A stretch of 41,308 bases of DNA from assembly GCA_021324635.1 (NCBI GenBank), contig JAJPIS010000099.1, positions 1 through 41,308 of the forward strand. Reading direction: 5' to 3'. Shown one piece after another: positions 23,463 to 31,568 of the stretch (positions within the stretch are counted from its first letter, which is position 1; each line of letters begins with the position of its first letter). A program made the position numbers and the translations under genes. The notes under the pieces were generated by a model. That model was given only the letters and a program-made list of their open reading frames with translations, was not told where the DNA came from and ran no database searches. This DNA is from Gemmatimonadota bacterium. GTDB taxonomy: Bacteria; Gemmatimonadota; Gemmatimonadetes; Gemmatimonadales; Gemmatimonadaceae.

Positions 23463-24866
23463 ATGTCGGCCACTCGGCCCCGCGCCCGCGCCGCCGATTC
23501 CACGGACGTGCACGATGCACTCACCGCCGCGCTCGATGCGTCGCTCGACTTTCTCGGCTCGCTCGAGCAGCGACCGGTCGGCGCAACCGTGGACGCCGGG
23601 ACGCTGCGGGCACGCCTGGACGGCGCACTGCCCACCGAGGGAACGGACGCGGCGCAGGTCGTCCGGGAGCTCGTGGCCGCGGTCGAGGGCGGACTCCTCG
23701 CCTCGACCGGCGGACGGTTCTTCGGCTGGGTCATCGGCGGGACACTCCCGGCCGCCGTCGCCGCCGACTGGCTCACGTCGGTCTGGGACAACAACGCCGC
23801 GCTCTCTAGCACGAGTCCCGCAGCGGCCGTCGTGGAGGAGGTGGCCGGGCAGTGGCTCAAGGCGCTGTTCGACCTCCCACCACACGCCAGCGTCGGACTG
23901 GTCAGCGGATGCCAGATGGCACACTTCACCTGCCTGGCCGCCGCCCGACACGCGGTGCTGGCCCGCCACGGGTGGGACGTCGCCGAGCAGGGGTGCTGGG
24001 GCGCCCCACCAGTCCGCGTCCTCTGCACCCGGGAGCGCCATGGGGCGATCGATCGCGCGCTCCGCTTCCTGGGCTTCGGCCGATCCGACGTGACGGCCCT
24101 CGACCCCGACGGCGACTGGGAGCGGGCGCTCCGGGACTCGGCCCCGACGATCGTCGTGCTCCAGGCGGGCGAGATCAACACCGGGGCGTTCGACCCCTTC
24201 GAGCGGCTCATCCCACTCGCCACGCAGCGCGGCGCCTGGGTGCACGTCGACGGCGCGTTCGGGCTCTGGGCCGCGGCCAGTCCCCGCTATCGACACCTGC
24301 TCCGCGGCGTCGACGCGGCCGACTCGTGGGCGACCGACGGCCACAAGTGGCTCAACACGCCGTTCGACTGCGGATACGCGTTCGTCGCCGATCCGGCCGC
24401 GCACCGGGCGGCGATGGCGTTCCACGCGAGCTATATCACCCACGCCACCACGACACGCGACGAGATGGATTGGAATCCGGAGTGGTCGCGGCGCGCCCGC
24501 GGGTTTCCGACCTACGCCGCGCTCCGCCAGCTCGGCCGGCGCGGTGTGGCCGATCTGATCGAGCGCTGCTGCCGGCACGCGCACACACTGGTCACCGAGA
24601 TCGGCCGGCTGCCCGGCGCCGAGTGTCTCGCCGAGCCGATCCTGAACCAGGGCCTCGTCCGATTCATCGACCCGCATGGCCGCGAGCACGATCGTCGCAC
24701 CGATGCGGTGATCGCCGAGATCAACCGCACGGGCGAGGCGTTCTTCACCGGCACCACCTGGCGCGGACAGCGCGCCATGCGCGTCAGCGTCTGTAGCTGG
24801 CGGACATCGGACGACGATGTCCAGCGCGCGATCGACTGCGTGCGGAGCGTGCTCGCGACCCGCTAG
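23463..24866 (+). CDS. PLP-dependent group II amino acid decarboxylase family protein
   Basis: A 467-residue fold-type I PLP enzyme of the aromatic-amino-acid/glutamate decarboxylase superfamily. The internal-aldimine lysine is Lys295 in TDGHKWLNTPFDCGYAF, preceded by WVHVDGAFGLWAA, whose Asp contacts the PLP nitrogen. STSPAAAVVEEVAGQWLKAL and GLVSGCQMAHFTCLAAARHA are also typical. The ATG at 23463 follows GGAGG at good spacing. The substrate cannot be told from sequence; aromatic amino acids are one possibility and several members have unknown substrates. The enzyme is cytoplasmic. A pirin gene follows on the same strand after about 110 bases. Confidence 0.82.
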   Translation: MSATRPRARAADSTDVHDALTAALDASLDFLGSLEQRPVGATVDAGTLRARLDGALPTEGTDAAQVVRELVAAVEGGLLASTGGRFFGWVIGGTLPAAVAADWLTSVWDNNAALSSTSPAAAVVEEVAGQWLKALFDLPPHASVGLVSGCQMAHFTCLAAARHAVLARHGWDVAEQGCWGAPPVRVLCTRERHGAIDRALRFLGFGRSDVTALDPDGDWERALRDSAPTIVVLQAGEINTGAFDPFERLIPLATQRGAWVHVDGAFGLWAAASPRYRHLLRGVDAADSWATDGHKWLNTPFDCGYAFVADPAAHRAAMAFHASYITHATTTRDEMDWNPEWSRRARGFPTYAALRQLGRRGVADLIERCCRHAHTLVTEIGRLPGAECLAEPILNQGLVRFIDPHGREHDRRTDAVIAEINRTGEAFFTGTTWRGQRAMRVSVCSWRTSDDDVQRAIDCVRSVLATR

Positions 24867-24978
24867 CTTCCGGGGAGTGGGGAAGGGGACGAGGCGGATG
24901 GTCGCCGGCGACTGCGGCCGAGACCGCCTCGGGGCGGGAGACCAGCCGCAGGCCGCAGCAGACCAGCAGGAGACGACC

Positions 24979-25893
24979 ATGTCGATTCGACCCGTGCACC
25001 GGCTCATCAAGGCCAAGCCGACCCTCGAAGGGGCGGGCGTCCACCTGCGTCGGGCGTTCGGGTTCGGCAACACGTCGGACTTCGATCCGTTTCTCCTGCT
25101 CGACGACTTCCGCAACGACATCCCCGAGAACTACCTCGCCGGATTCCCCTGGCACCCGCACCGGGGGATCGAGACGATCACCTACGTACTGGCGGGCAGC
25201 GTCGAGCACGGCGATAGCATGGGGAACCGCGGCTCGATCGACGCTGGCGACGTCCAGTGGATGACCGCCGGACGGGGCATCATCCATCAGGAGATGCCGC
25301 GCGGCGACCGCGCGGGGCGCATGCACGGGTTCCAGCTGTGGGCGAACCTGCCGGCGTCGCTCAAGATGGCCCCGCCCCGCTACCAGGAGATCAAGTCCGC
25401 CGAGATCCCGCACGTGATCGACGACGACGGGACCGAGGCGCGGCTCGTCGCCGGGAGCTTCTGGGGCAAGCGCGGCCCGGTCGAGGGCATCGCGGCCGAC
25501 CCCACGTACGTCGACATCACGGTCCCGCCCGGCAAGACCAAACGGCTGGCGGTCGAGACTACACGCCACGCCTTCGCCTACGTGTTCTCCGGGAGCGGCG
25601 TGTTCGGCCACGCCTCCGGCCCGCTCGCCGTGCCGACCGAGGGCGTGCAGTGGCTCGAGACCGCGCCCCCGCCCGACGCCGACGACCGCTCGCTCGTCCT
25701 GTTCGACCGTGGCGACGAGGTCGTGGTCCAGGCCGGAGAGCAGGGCGTCCGCTTCCTCCTCGTCTCCGGCGCCCCACTGCGCGAGCCGGTCGCCTGGTAC
25801 GGCCCGATCGTCATGAACACCCAGGACCAGCTCCGCCACGCCTTCGAGCAGCTGCGCGAGGGCACGTTCATCGACCCCGGCGCCGATCGCTGA
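24979..25893 (+). CDS. Pirin family protein
   Basis: A 304-residue bicupin of the pirin family. The first cupin has the metal-site motif GFPWHPHRGIETITYVLAG, then DVQWMTAGRGIIHQEMP with the later His and Glu ligands. The second cupin (TRHAFAYVFSGSGVFGHAS, then DEVVVQAGEQGVRFLLVSG) lacks an obvious metal site, as is usual. Pirins bind iron; some are quercetinases and others regulators, and sequence does not decide here. The ATG at 24979 follows CAGGAGACGACC. An open frame extends 54 codons upstream but lacks pirin sequence. Confidence 0.88.
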   Translation: MSIRPVHRLIKAKPTLEGAGVHLRRAFGFGNTSDFDPFLLLDDFRNDIPENYLAGFPWHPHRGIETITYVLAGSVEHGDSMGNRGSIDAGDVQWMTAGRGIIHQEMPRGDRAGRMHGFQLWANLPASLKMAPPRYQEIKSAEIPHVIDDDGTEARLVAGSFWGKRGPVEGIAADPTYVDITVPPGKTKRLAVETTRHAFAYVFSGSGVFGHASGPLAVPTEGVQWLETAPPPDADDRSLVLFDRGDEVVVQAGEQGVRFLLVSGAPLREPVAWYGPIVMNTQDQLRHAFEQLREGTFIDPGADR

Positions 25894-25919
25894 CCACGTC
25901 CAGGGGCGCCGCGCTCGCA

Positions 25920-26359
25920 GGTCTCACGCCTTCGGCTGACGGGACAGCCATCGTTCGCGTGAGAGAGACATCTCCAGCCGCGCTCCTCCACGGCGATTCC
26001 GGCGGTGCGGAGCGCGGCCGGGAATTGCCGCCCGAGGTCCCGATCAGTGCAGGAAACGTTGGTCGAGCAGCGCGTTCGTACAGGACGGCCTCCTCGATGC
26101 CCTCGATGTCCTCGATGTCCTCGATGTCCAGGTCATGGTCGGCGGCCACGTCGCCCGCGCTTTCCCCGGCGTCGATGCGCCCTACGATTGCGGCGGTCGA
26201 GATCGACCTCCGCGCGATGACCGGGCGCCCGAACGCGACGAACGGACGTATCGCGATGCGGCGCGCGTCGGACAGCTCGAGGCTGACGAAGAGGAACAGC
26301 TTCACGGGCAACTCGCTCGAGTCGACCTCGACGCGCTGCCGCGAGCGTCCCGCCTTCAG
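25920..26359 (-). pseudogene. Remnant DUF433 antitoxin / DUF5615 toxin module
   Basis: The minus strand encodes RQRVEVDSSELPVKLFLF, FGRPVIARRSISTAAIVGRI, DAGESAGDVAADHDLDIED and EEAVLYERAA, the C-terminal domain of a DUF433 antitoxin, with the N-terminal part missing. In another frame (about 26048-25975) follows TDRDLGRQFPAALRTAGIAV, the start of a DUF5615 PIN-like toxin, which then loses similarity. The family helix is lengthened by DIEDIEDIEG, encoded by a 9-bp tandem repeat. Missing N-terminus, frame change and toxin truncation indicate a dead module. Confidence 0.6.
26092..26127. repeat. 9-bp tandem repeat (CCTCGATGY x4)
   Basis: Four consecutive copies: CCTCGATGC once, then CCTCGATGT three times. 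On the minus strand they lie in frame in the DUF433 remnant and encode the DIE-type repeat. This is probably slippage expansion in sequence no longer under strong selection. Confidence 0.8.
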
Positions 26360-28009
26360 CTACCTGGTCTGACAGCTCGCTCGTGGTCTCAGATACGCGC
26401 AGAGGAGCGCCGCGGATATCGAATCACGGCGGCGCAGTGATGCGTCGACCGGCAGCACCGCTGCCTCACCGACCGAGATGCGGGTCGAGAGCGGGCGCAC
26501 CTGCGCACTCTCTGGCGTGGCACGTGGCAGCTGATCCGGCCCCGCGAACGGCGGAGGAACCCGCGCAGCCTGGGTGTTCAGCGCGGCCATCAGCTGCTTC
26601 TGCTGTGCGCTGGGCAATCGCCTGATCTCCTGGCGCAGGGTCGCCTCGGGCGTCCCTTCCTCCGCGCGGGCGCCGGCGAAGATCCGCGGAGCCGGCCCGC
26701 GCTTCGGAGGTGTTCGATTCCATCGATGGACGTGAACGTCTCCGTACACGAGCGCGTAGCCGCTCAGCCCGCGGCCATCCTTGCCGAGACGGGGCCGCGG
26801 GAGCGTGAACGTGACCAGGAGCGCAGGAGCGCCGACCGCCCGGTCGACCCGGTACGTCACCGGCGCTCGTGTCCCGTTGTGCCACCTGAAGTCGTCGGAA
26901 TCCGACACCGCGTGGATACTATCGACCTCGACCCCGGGCCAGTCGATCCGGATGGTGTGGCTGAAGGTCGGCTCGGTCGAATTGCCCGCCGGCCCCAAGT
27001 ACGGTCGCCAGCCGGATCCGCACATGCCTTCGTCACCCATGTTCCGCACGAAGACGCTCCACACCTCGTCGGTGATCCGTCCCGTCATCCGGGCCGCCGT
27101 GTTGATCGCGATGGCCCACACCGGATGGACCTCGGCGTGAAATTCGTGAACCGCGTCCAGTCCATATAGGCCGGTCACGATGGCCCGCTGGTTACCCTGG
27201 AAAAACTCACCCAGGGTCGCCGGTTGGGGATGCCCGAGGAGCGCCCATCCGCCACCATCGACCGTGCTGGTCAGCGCGCTGTTCAGCGTGCGCCACCGGG
27301 AGGTCCCATCGACCATCCGCGCAACGGTCTCCCCGAACGCGAACTCCAGATCGAGCGCATCGTTCGCACTCGTGTAGCCGTAGTGGTGATCGGTGTCCAG
27401 CAGCAGGTTGATATCGCCATCGAGCGCCGCGTCCTCCCAACGTACGAGTCCCGTGTACGTCACCGGCAGCCAATTGACGTGGCCGTGTATCCGCCGCGGA
27501 TCCGATCCGCGACAGAGCCCCAGCGATGCGGGTACCGACTGCCGTGCCCCGAATTCGACGACGCGTACCAGGCTCTTCTGCGAGGTACAGGTCGAATCGC
27601 CGAACACGACGTCTGTGACGTCCTGCGCGACGTTGGCCCGATTGGCGGTGATGGATCGGCATTTTGCGAGGACCGGGACGCCAGGCGCGACTCCAGTGGT
27701 CTCGGGCTGAAAGCCCCAGCGTGGATTCAGCGGCAGCCCGTTCGAGTCGTGCCTCTCCGTCACGACCAGATCGACGGGCCGTTCCACGATGCCGCTGAGA
27801 GAGTCGAGGCGCAACGTGCGCGCCACGACGAATTCGCGCGAACTGAACACGAGTGTCGAGTCACCCTGGTGTTCGCCACGCCCCGCCGTGTGCGATTGCT
27901 CGCGGTTGCACGCGAGCATCATCAGGGCCGCCGTCATCCCGGGCGTCATCCGGATGGCGCGGAGTCGATCACCCCCAGGTCGTTGCAGTGTCACTGGGCC
28001 AAGCTCCAT
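26360..28009 (-). CDS. Unrecognised exported protein, putative lipoprotein
   Basis: About 549 residues from the ATG at 28009, or 529 from the ATG at 27949; neither has a clear ribosome binding site. A hydrophobic stretch ending in a possible lipobox (TPGMTAALMMLAC, then NREQ) suggests export and lipidation. I recognise no family. The middle is rich in Trp, Asp and His (DTDHHYGYTSANDALDLEF, DGGGWALLGHPQPATLGEFF, FVRNMGDEGMCGSGW), with beta-rich text such as GLSGYALVYGDVHVHRW. The C-terminal 120 residues look disordered. It is divergent from the ceramidase-like gene, with which it may act outside the cell. Confidence 0.55.
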   Translation of the reverse strand: MELGPVTLQRPGGDRLRAIRMTPGMTAALMMLACNREQSHTAGRGEHQGDSTLVFSSREFVVARTLRLDSLSGIVERPVDLVVTERHDSNGLPLNPRWGFQPETTGVAPGVPVLAKCRSITANRANVAQDVTDVVFGDSTCTSQKSLVRVVEFGARQSVPASLGLCRGSDPRRIHGHVNWLPVTYTGLVRWEDAALDGDINLLLDTDHHYGYTSANDALDLEFAFGETVARMVDGTSRWRTLNSALTSTVDGGGWALLGHPQPATLGEFFQGNQRAIVTGLYGLDAVHEFHAEVHPVWAIAINTAARMTGRITDEVWSVFVRNMGDEGMCGSGWRPYLGPAGNSTEPTFSHTIRIDWPGVEVDSIHAVSDSDDFRWHNGTRAPVTYRVDRAVGAPALLVTFTLPRPRLGKDGRGLSGYALVYGDVHVHRWNRTPPKRGPAPRIFAGARAEEGTPEATLRQEIRRLPSAQQKQLMAALNTQAARVPPPFAGPDQLPRATPESAQVRPLSTRISVGEAAVLPVDASLRRRDSISAALLCAYLRPRASCQTR

Positions 28010-28227
28010 GTCAGGGCGGGTCGGGCTCCTGCGGGGCGTGGACAATGTACCAGTCGGCTCGCGGCCGCAAGCCGGCGTGCGAGACGAGCTGCCGCAATGG
28101 GCCACCTCCGCCAGTGGGGGGGTTACGTAGCGGCACGCCGGGTTACGTGGAGAGTTGGTCTACGCGGTCGCGCGATGCGACCATGAACGGTTCCGCACGC
28201 CGCGAGACGTCTCTCTCCTCGACGACC

Positions 28228-30537
28228 ATGGGCGCCCCCTCTCGCACTCGTCACCTTGGCCGGGCGGTCGGTGTCAGCAGCGTCGCGCTGGCGCTCGGCG
28301 GGTGCTCGCTGATTCAGAACACCGTCGGATCGATCGTTTCCCCTCCTGGGCGACCTATCATCGTCGATGGCTACCGCGTGCCCCGCGGAGCATGGTGGCC
28401 CGATCACCTCGTCGCCGGCGTGTCGCGGATCGACATCACTCCACCCCCAGGATTCGCAACCGGTGGTCACGGTCCGGCCGGCGGACTGGCGCGGGGATAC
28501 TGGACCCGTCTGTATGCCCGGGCATTCTTCTTTGCCGATCCGCAGGGTCATCCGCTGATCCTGGTGACGTGTGACCTGTTCGCCGTTCCGGGAGGGCTCG
28601 CCCGGGAGGTCGGCCGCCGCATCGCGCTTCAATGGGGCGACAGCGGGCTGTCGGTCTCCCCGGAAGCGGTGATCGTCGCCGCGACTCATACGCACCAAGG
28701 ACCCGGCAACTTCTTGACTGCCGGCGTGTTCAACGCGTACGGCTCGAAGTATCCCGGCTTCGACCGAAGGCTATTCTCCTTTCTTGTGGACCGCGTCACG
28801 CTGGCGGCCAGTACCGCGATCGCCGACGGGTACGTCCACAAGGAGCCGGCAGTCATCCTGCGGCGCACCGCGGCGGTCCCGCACCCGCTTCAGCTCAACC
28901 GGTCGCCGCGGACGTATATGGCGAACTGGAATGCCACACGGCTGATGGATGCATTGCACGCCGCAGACGTCGACTGCACTCGAGGTCCCGAGCGAGACGA
29001 AGCGCGCCTGGATTGGGATCTCCCCAACTGCCCGCGCCTGCGCGCCACGGACCCTACAATGACGGTCCTCGACGTGGTACGGGGCGCCGACTCGATCGGC
29101 CGCCTCATCTTCTTCGCGGTTCATCCGACGGTCCTCATTCATACCGCCGGTGTGTACAGCAGCGACTTCGTGGGCCACGCCGTGACGGCCATGGAGGAAG
29201 CACGCGCGGCCCGAGGTGGCGCGCGCGTTGTGGTCGGGTTCTTCAACGGCGGCGAAGGCGATGTGACGGCCAGGCGCGGCGCCCGGGATCTGCGCGACGT
29301 CCTCCGCGTGAGCCGAGACTTCCGCGCGAGTGTGGAGTTCGTCGAGTCCACGCAACCCGCGGATGTGCCGGTACCGCGCATCGTGACTCGCCAGGCCATC
29401 CTGCGACCGGGACACTCCCGGTTGCCGAAGGAGCCGATGGTCGGAGCGCCGGCGCTCGGCGGCGGTGAGAACGACCGGACGGTGCTCTACCTGCTCGGCT
29501 GGCGCGGTGACCTCCACGAAATTCCGGCAAAGGGGCAGGGCGGGAAACTCGGCGCCCTGGAGGCGCAACTGGTACCGGGTCTGGACCTCACGCCGATGCT
29601 CGCACCGCCGCGGACGTTCCCGACGCAGATCCCGGTCGGGTATGTCGAGCTCGGAGCGTTCGCCCTCGGCACTGTTCCGGCTGAACCCAGTACCGCGACC
29701 GCGGCCATGATTCGCGATTCGCTCGGCTCTCGCGGCGCCCACGGCGCATTCGAGCTCATCTCGCTCGCCAACGAGTACTCGGCGTACATCGCCTCGCCCG
29801 ACGAGTACGAGATGCAGGACTACATGGGAGGCATGACCGTTTGGGGCCCGCGCGAAGGGCCGATCTTTGCCTGGGCGCTCCAGTGCCTTCAGCGGATGGA
29901 CCAGGCTCCTGACACCTGTCCAGGTCTCACTCGGCACGATCCGTCGCGCGTGCCCCGCATGAAATTCTCCCCAGGGCCGCCCCCGCCTCGGATCCGCGGC
30001 TTCAAGCTGTTCGGCCCGACGGCGCTGGGCGAGGCCTTCACGAGCGACGATGACGAGATGTCGGACATCGTCCGGGACAGCTCGGGGCAACCGGCGCGCA
30101 ACCTGCCGATCGCCGAGTGGACGGAGTGCATCACCGGCGATTCTGCCGAATTCGCCGCCGCCGCCAGCCGCACGATCTCCATCCTCGAGCTGACAGCCAC
30201 GGGCTGGACGCCACGGGCTGTCGTAGCGGACGATTCCGTGTCGGCCGGAGCGCCTCTGCCGGACGACGATCGGGGATCCAACTTTCTCACTGTGATGCGC
30301 TCAGCGCCGCCGAAGCACGGGCCTCGGAAGCACCAACGCCGCATGGCAGCCGTGTGGCTCGCTCCGATCCTGGAGCGGGGCCCGCTCGCGGGGCGTTACA
30401 AGTTTCGACTCACGACCCGCACGTCCGATGGCAGCGCAATCGACCAGCACGACTCGCCCGAGTTCCAGGTGCAGACCCTGCCGGCAGCGCGCAGGCCGCC
30501 GGTGCAGATCACGACACCTGCGTGCCCGGCGGCGTGA
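28228..30537 (+). CDS. Neutral/alkaline ceramidase-like lipoprotein
   Basis: A 769-residue lipoprotein: VSSVALALGGC forms a clear signal with lipobox LGGC. The body matches the neutral ceramidase N-terminal domain (VAGVSRIDITPPPGFATGGH, LILVTCDLFAVPGG, VAATHTHQGPGNFL, FFAVHPTVLIHTAGVYSSDF), including His residues that coordinate zinc in characterised enzymes. The nucleophile motif, normally GDVSPN, reads GEGDVTARR, so Ser is replaced by Thr. Family members hydrolyse N-acyl sphingosines; substrate and activity are uncertain here. The ATG at 28228 gives the best signal peptide; 28183 is an alternative. The gene converges on the DinB gene across a strong hairpin. Confidence 0.75.
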   Translation: MGAPSRTRHLGRAVGVSSVALALGGCSLIQNTVGSIVSPPGRPIIVDGYRVPRGAWWPDHLVAGVSRIDITPPPGFATGGHGPAGGLARGYWTRLYARAFFFADPQGHPLILVTCDLFAVPGGLAREVGRRIALQWGDSGLSVSPEAVIVAATHTHQGPGNFLTAGVFNAYGSKYPGFDRRLFSFLVDRVTLAASTAIADGYVHKEPAVILRRTAAVPHPLQLNRSPRTYMANWNATRLMDALHAADVDCTRGPERDEARLDWDLPNCPRLRATDPTMTVLDVVRGADSIGRLIFFAVHPTVLIHTAGVYSSDFVGHAVTAMEEARAARGGARVVVGFFNGGEGDVTARRGARDLRDVLRVSRDFRASVEFVESTQPADVPVPRIVTRQAILRPGHSRLPKEPMVGAPALGGGENDRTVLYLLGWRGDLHEIPAKGQGGKLGALEAQLVPGLDLTPMLAPPRTFPTQIPVGYVELGAFALGTVPAEPSTATAAMIRDSLGSRGAHGAFELISLANEYSAYIASPDEYEMQDYMGGMTVWGPREGPIFAWALQCLQRMDQAPDTCPGLTRHDPSRVPRMKFSPGPPPPRIRGFKLFGPTALGEAFTSDDDEMSDIVRDSSGQPARNLPIAEWTECITGDSAEFAAAASRTISILELTATGWTPRAVVADDSVSAGAPLPDDDRGSNFLTVMRSAPPKHGPRKHQRRMAAVWLAPILERGPLAGRYKFRLTTRTSDGSAIDQHDSPEFQVQTLPAARRPPVQITTPACPAA

Positions 30538-30641
30538 GCCTCATCTGATCGGAACCAGGTAGCCCGCGGTCGCGGAGCTTGGGGATCGGCGGACCGCGCC
30601 GGTCTCGCTGGCCGGTCTCGCGCTGGCCGTGCCACCCCGGA

Positions 30642-30687
30642 CGCGCGACCCGCAGGCGGAGATCCATCTCCGCCTGCGGGTCGCGCG
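30642..30687. terminator. Perfect 22-bp inverted repeat between convergent genes
   Basis: The arm at 30642-30663 (CGCGCGACCCG through GCGGAGAT) is the exact reverse complement of 30666-30687, with two bases between. It sits between the convergent ceramidase-like and DinB genes and probably ends transcription from both sides. No T-tracts flank it, so it could instead be a palindromic repeat element. Confidence 0.55.
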
Positions 30688-30707
30688 ACTGCCGGAAAGG
30701 GTCGGCG

Positions 30708-31331
30708 CTACTCGGCGGCCACCCGCTGCTTCGCGGTCGGCGGAAGCAGGCCGTTCAGCCGGAGATAGATCGCGTCCTGGCTGTAGTGGTCGGCCCAGTC
30801 GGCCGCGGTCGTGATGATGACGCCGGCGCGGCTCTGCGTCTTGCCGCCAAAGAAGGGGAGCTGCTCGCTGAGCTTGGAGTCGTCGAGCCCCGCGACTGCC
30901 TTGTCGCAGAAGTCGAACGTCTCCTTGAGCCGAGCGATGAGCGCCTCCTTCCCGGCACTCGTCGCGACCTTCGGCCGCTCGGGGGCCTTCATCCCGCCGA
31001 TCGCGCCGCACAGGTAGTCGTTCCCCTGCGAGAGGTGGACGACGATGTCGCCAAAGCTCATCTGCGCCGGCGTCGGCTTGTAGCCGTACTTGTCGGCCGG
31101 CATCTCCTCGGCCGCCGCGATCAGGTTCTTCTCGGCCCGCTTCTCCGTCGCCCGGAACGCCTCGGCCACCGGCGCATCGGCCGCCCGGACCGCCGTGCCG
31201 TTCGGATGGTCCGGCGTGCTCACGATCGCGCCATCCACGACGTAGAGGGCGTTCGCGCCCTGGGCCACCACGACGCCGGGGAGACCAACGGCCGCAGCCG
31301 CCAACAGACAGGTACAGATACGCACGCGCAT
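30708..31331 (-). CDS. Exported DinB-family protein
   Basis: A 207-residue protein with an N-terminal signal peptide (RICTCLLAAAAVGLPGVVVA, cleavage after AQG or near it) and a DinB four-helix bundle (FRATEKRAEKNLIAAAEEMP, FGDIVVHLSQGNDYLCGAIG, DWADHYSQDAIYLRLNGLLP). The fold's usual His triad is partly visible: the His in VVHLSQ and in DWADHYSQ. Most DinB proteins are cytoplasmic metal-dependent enzymes such as thiol transferases. Secreted forms of unknown function are common in some environmental phyla. The ATG at 31331 starts the signal peptide directly. Confidence 0.78.
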   Translation of the reverse strand: MRVRICTCLLAAAAVGLPGVVVAQGANALYVVDGAIVSTPDHPNGTAVRAADAPVAEAFRATEKRAEKNLIAAAEEMPADKYGYKPTPAQMSFGDIVVHLSQGNDYLCGAIGGMKAPERPKVATSAGKEALIARLKETFDFCDKAVAGLDDSKLSEQLPFFGGKTQSRAGVIITTAADWADHYSQDAIYLRLNGLLPPTAKQRVAAE

Positions 31332-31478
31332 GGAAATCGACTCGAAGTTGGGGAGACGTTCACGTTGTACGGGTGCGCGCCCGATGTCCAGCCCGGCGGA
31401 CCCCGCGCCATCTCACCCGCCGGCGCGCGGAACGCGCACGGGTTCGGCCACCGCCCCGGGGCCGACCTGCGCACCAAC

Positions 31479-31517
31479 GCACGACGCCGCAGGGCTGCTG
31501 CCCCTGCGGCGTCGTGC
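31479..31517 (-). terminator. 16-bp stem hairpin terminator
   Basis: GCACGACGCCGCAGGG (31479-31494) pairs perfectly with CCCTGCGGCGTCGTGC (31502-31517) around a 7-base loop. It lies 52-90 bases downstream of the LVIVD gene's stop on the minus strand and before the DinB gene, so it should separate the two transcripts. Confidence 0.6.
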
Positions 31518-31568
31518 CGATCGTGTGACATTGCCCCGCGGCCGCGCCGCGCCGGCTGATGCCCCGAG

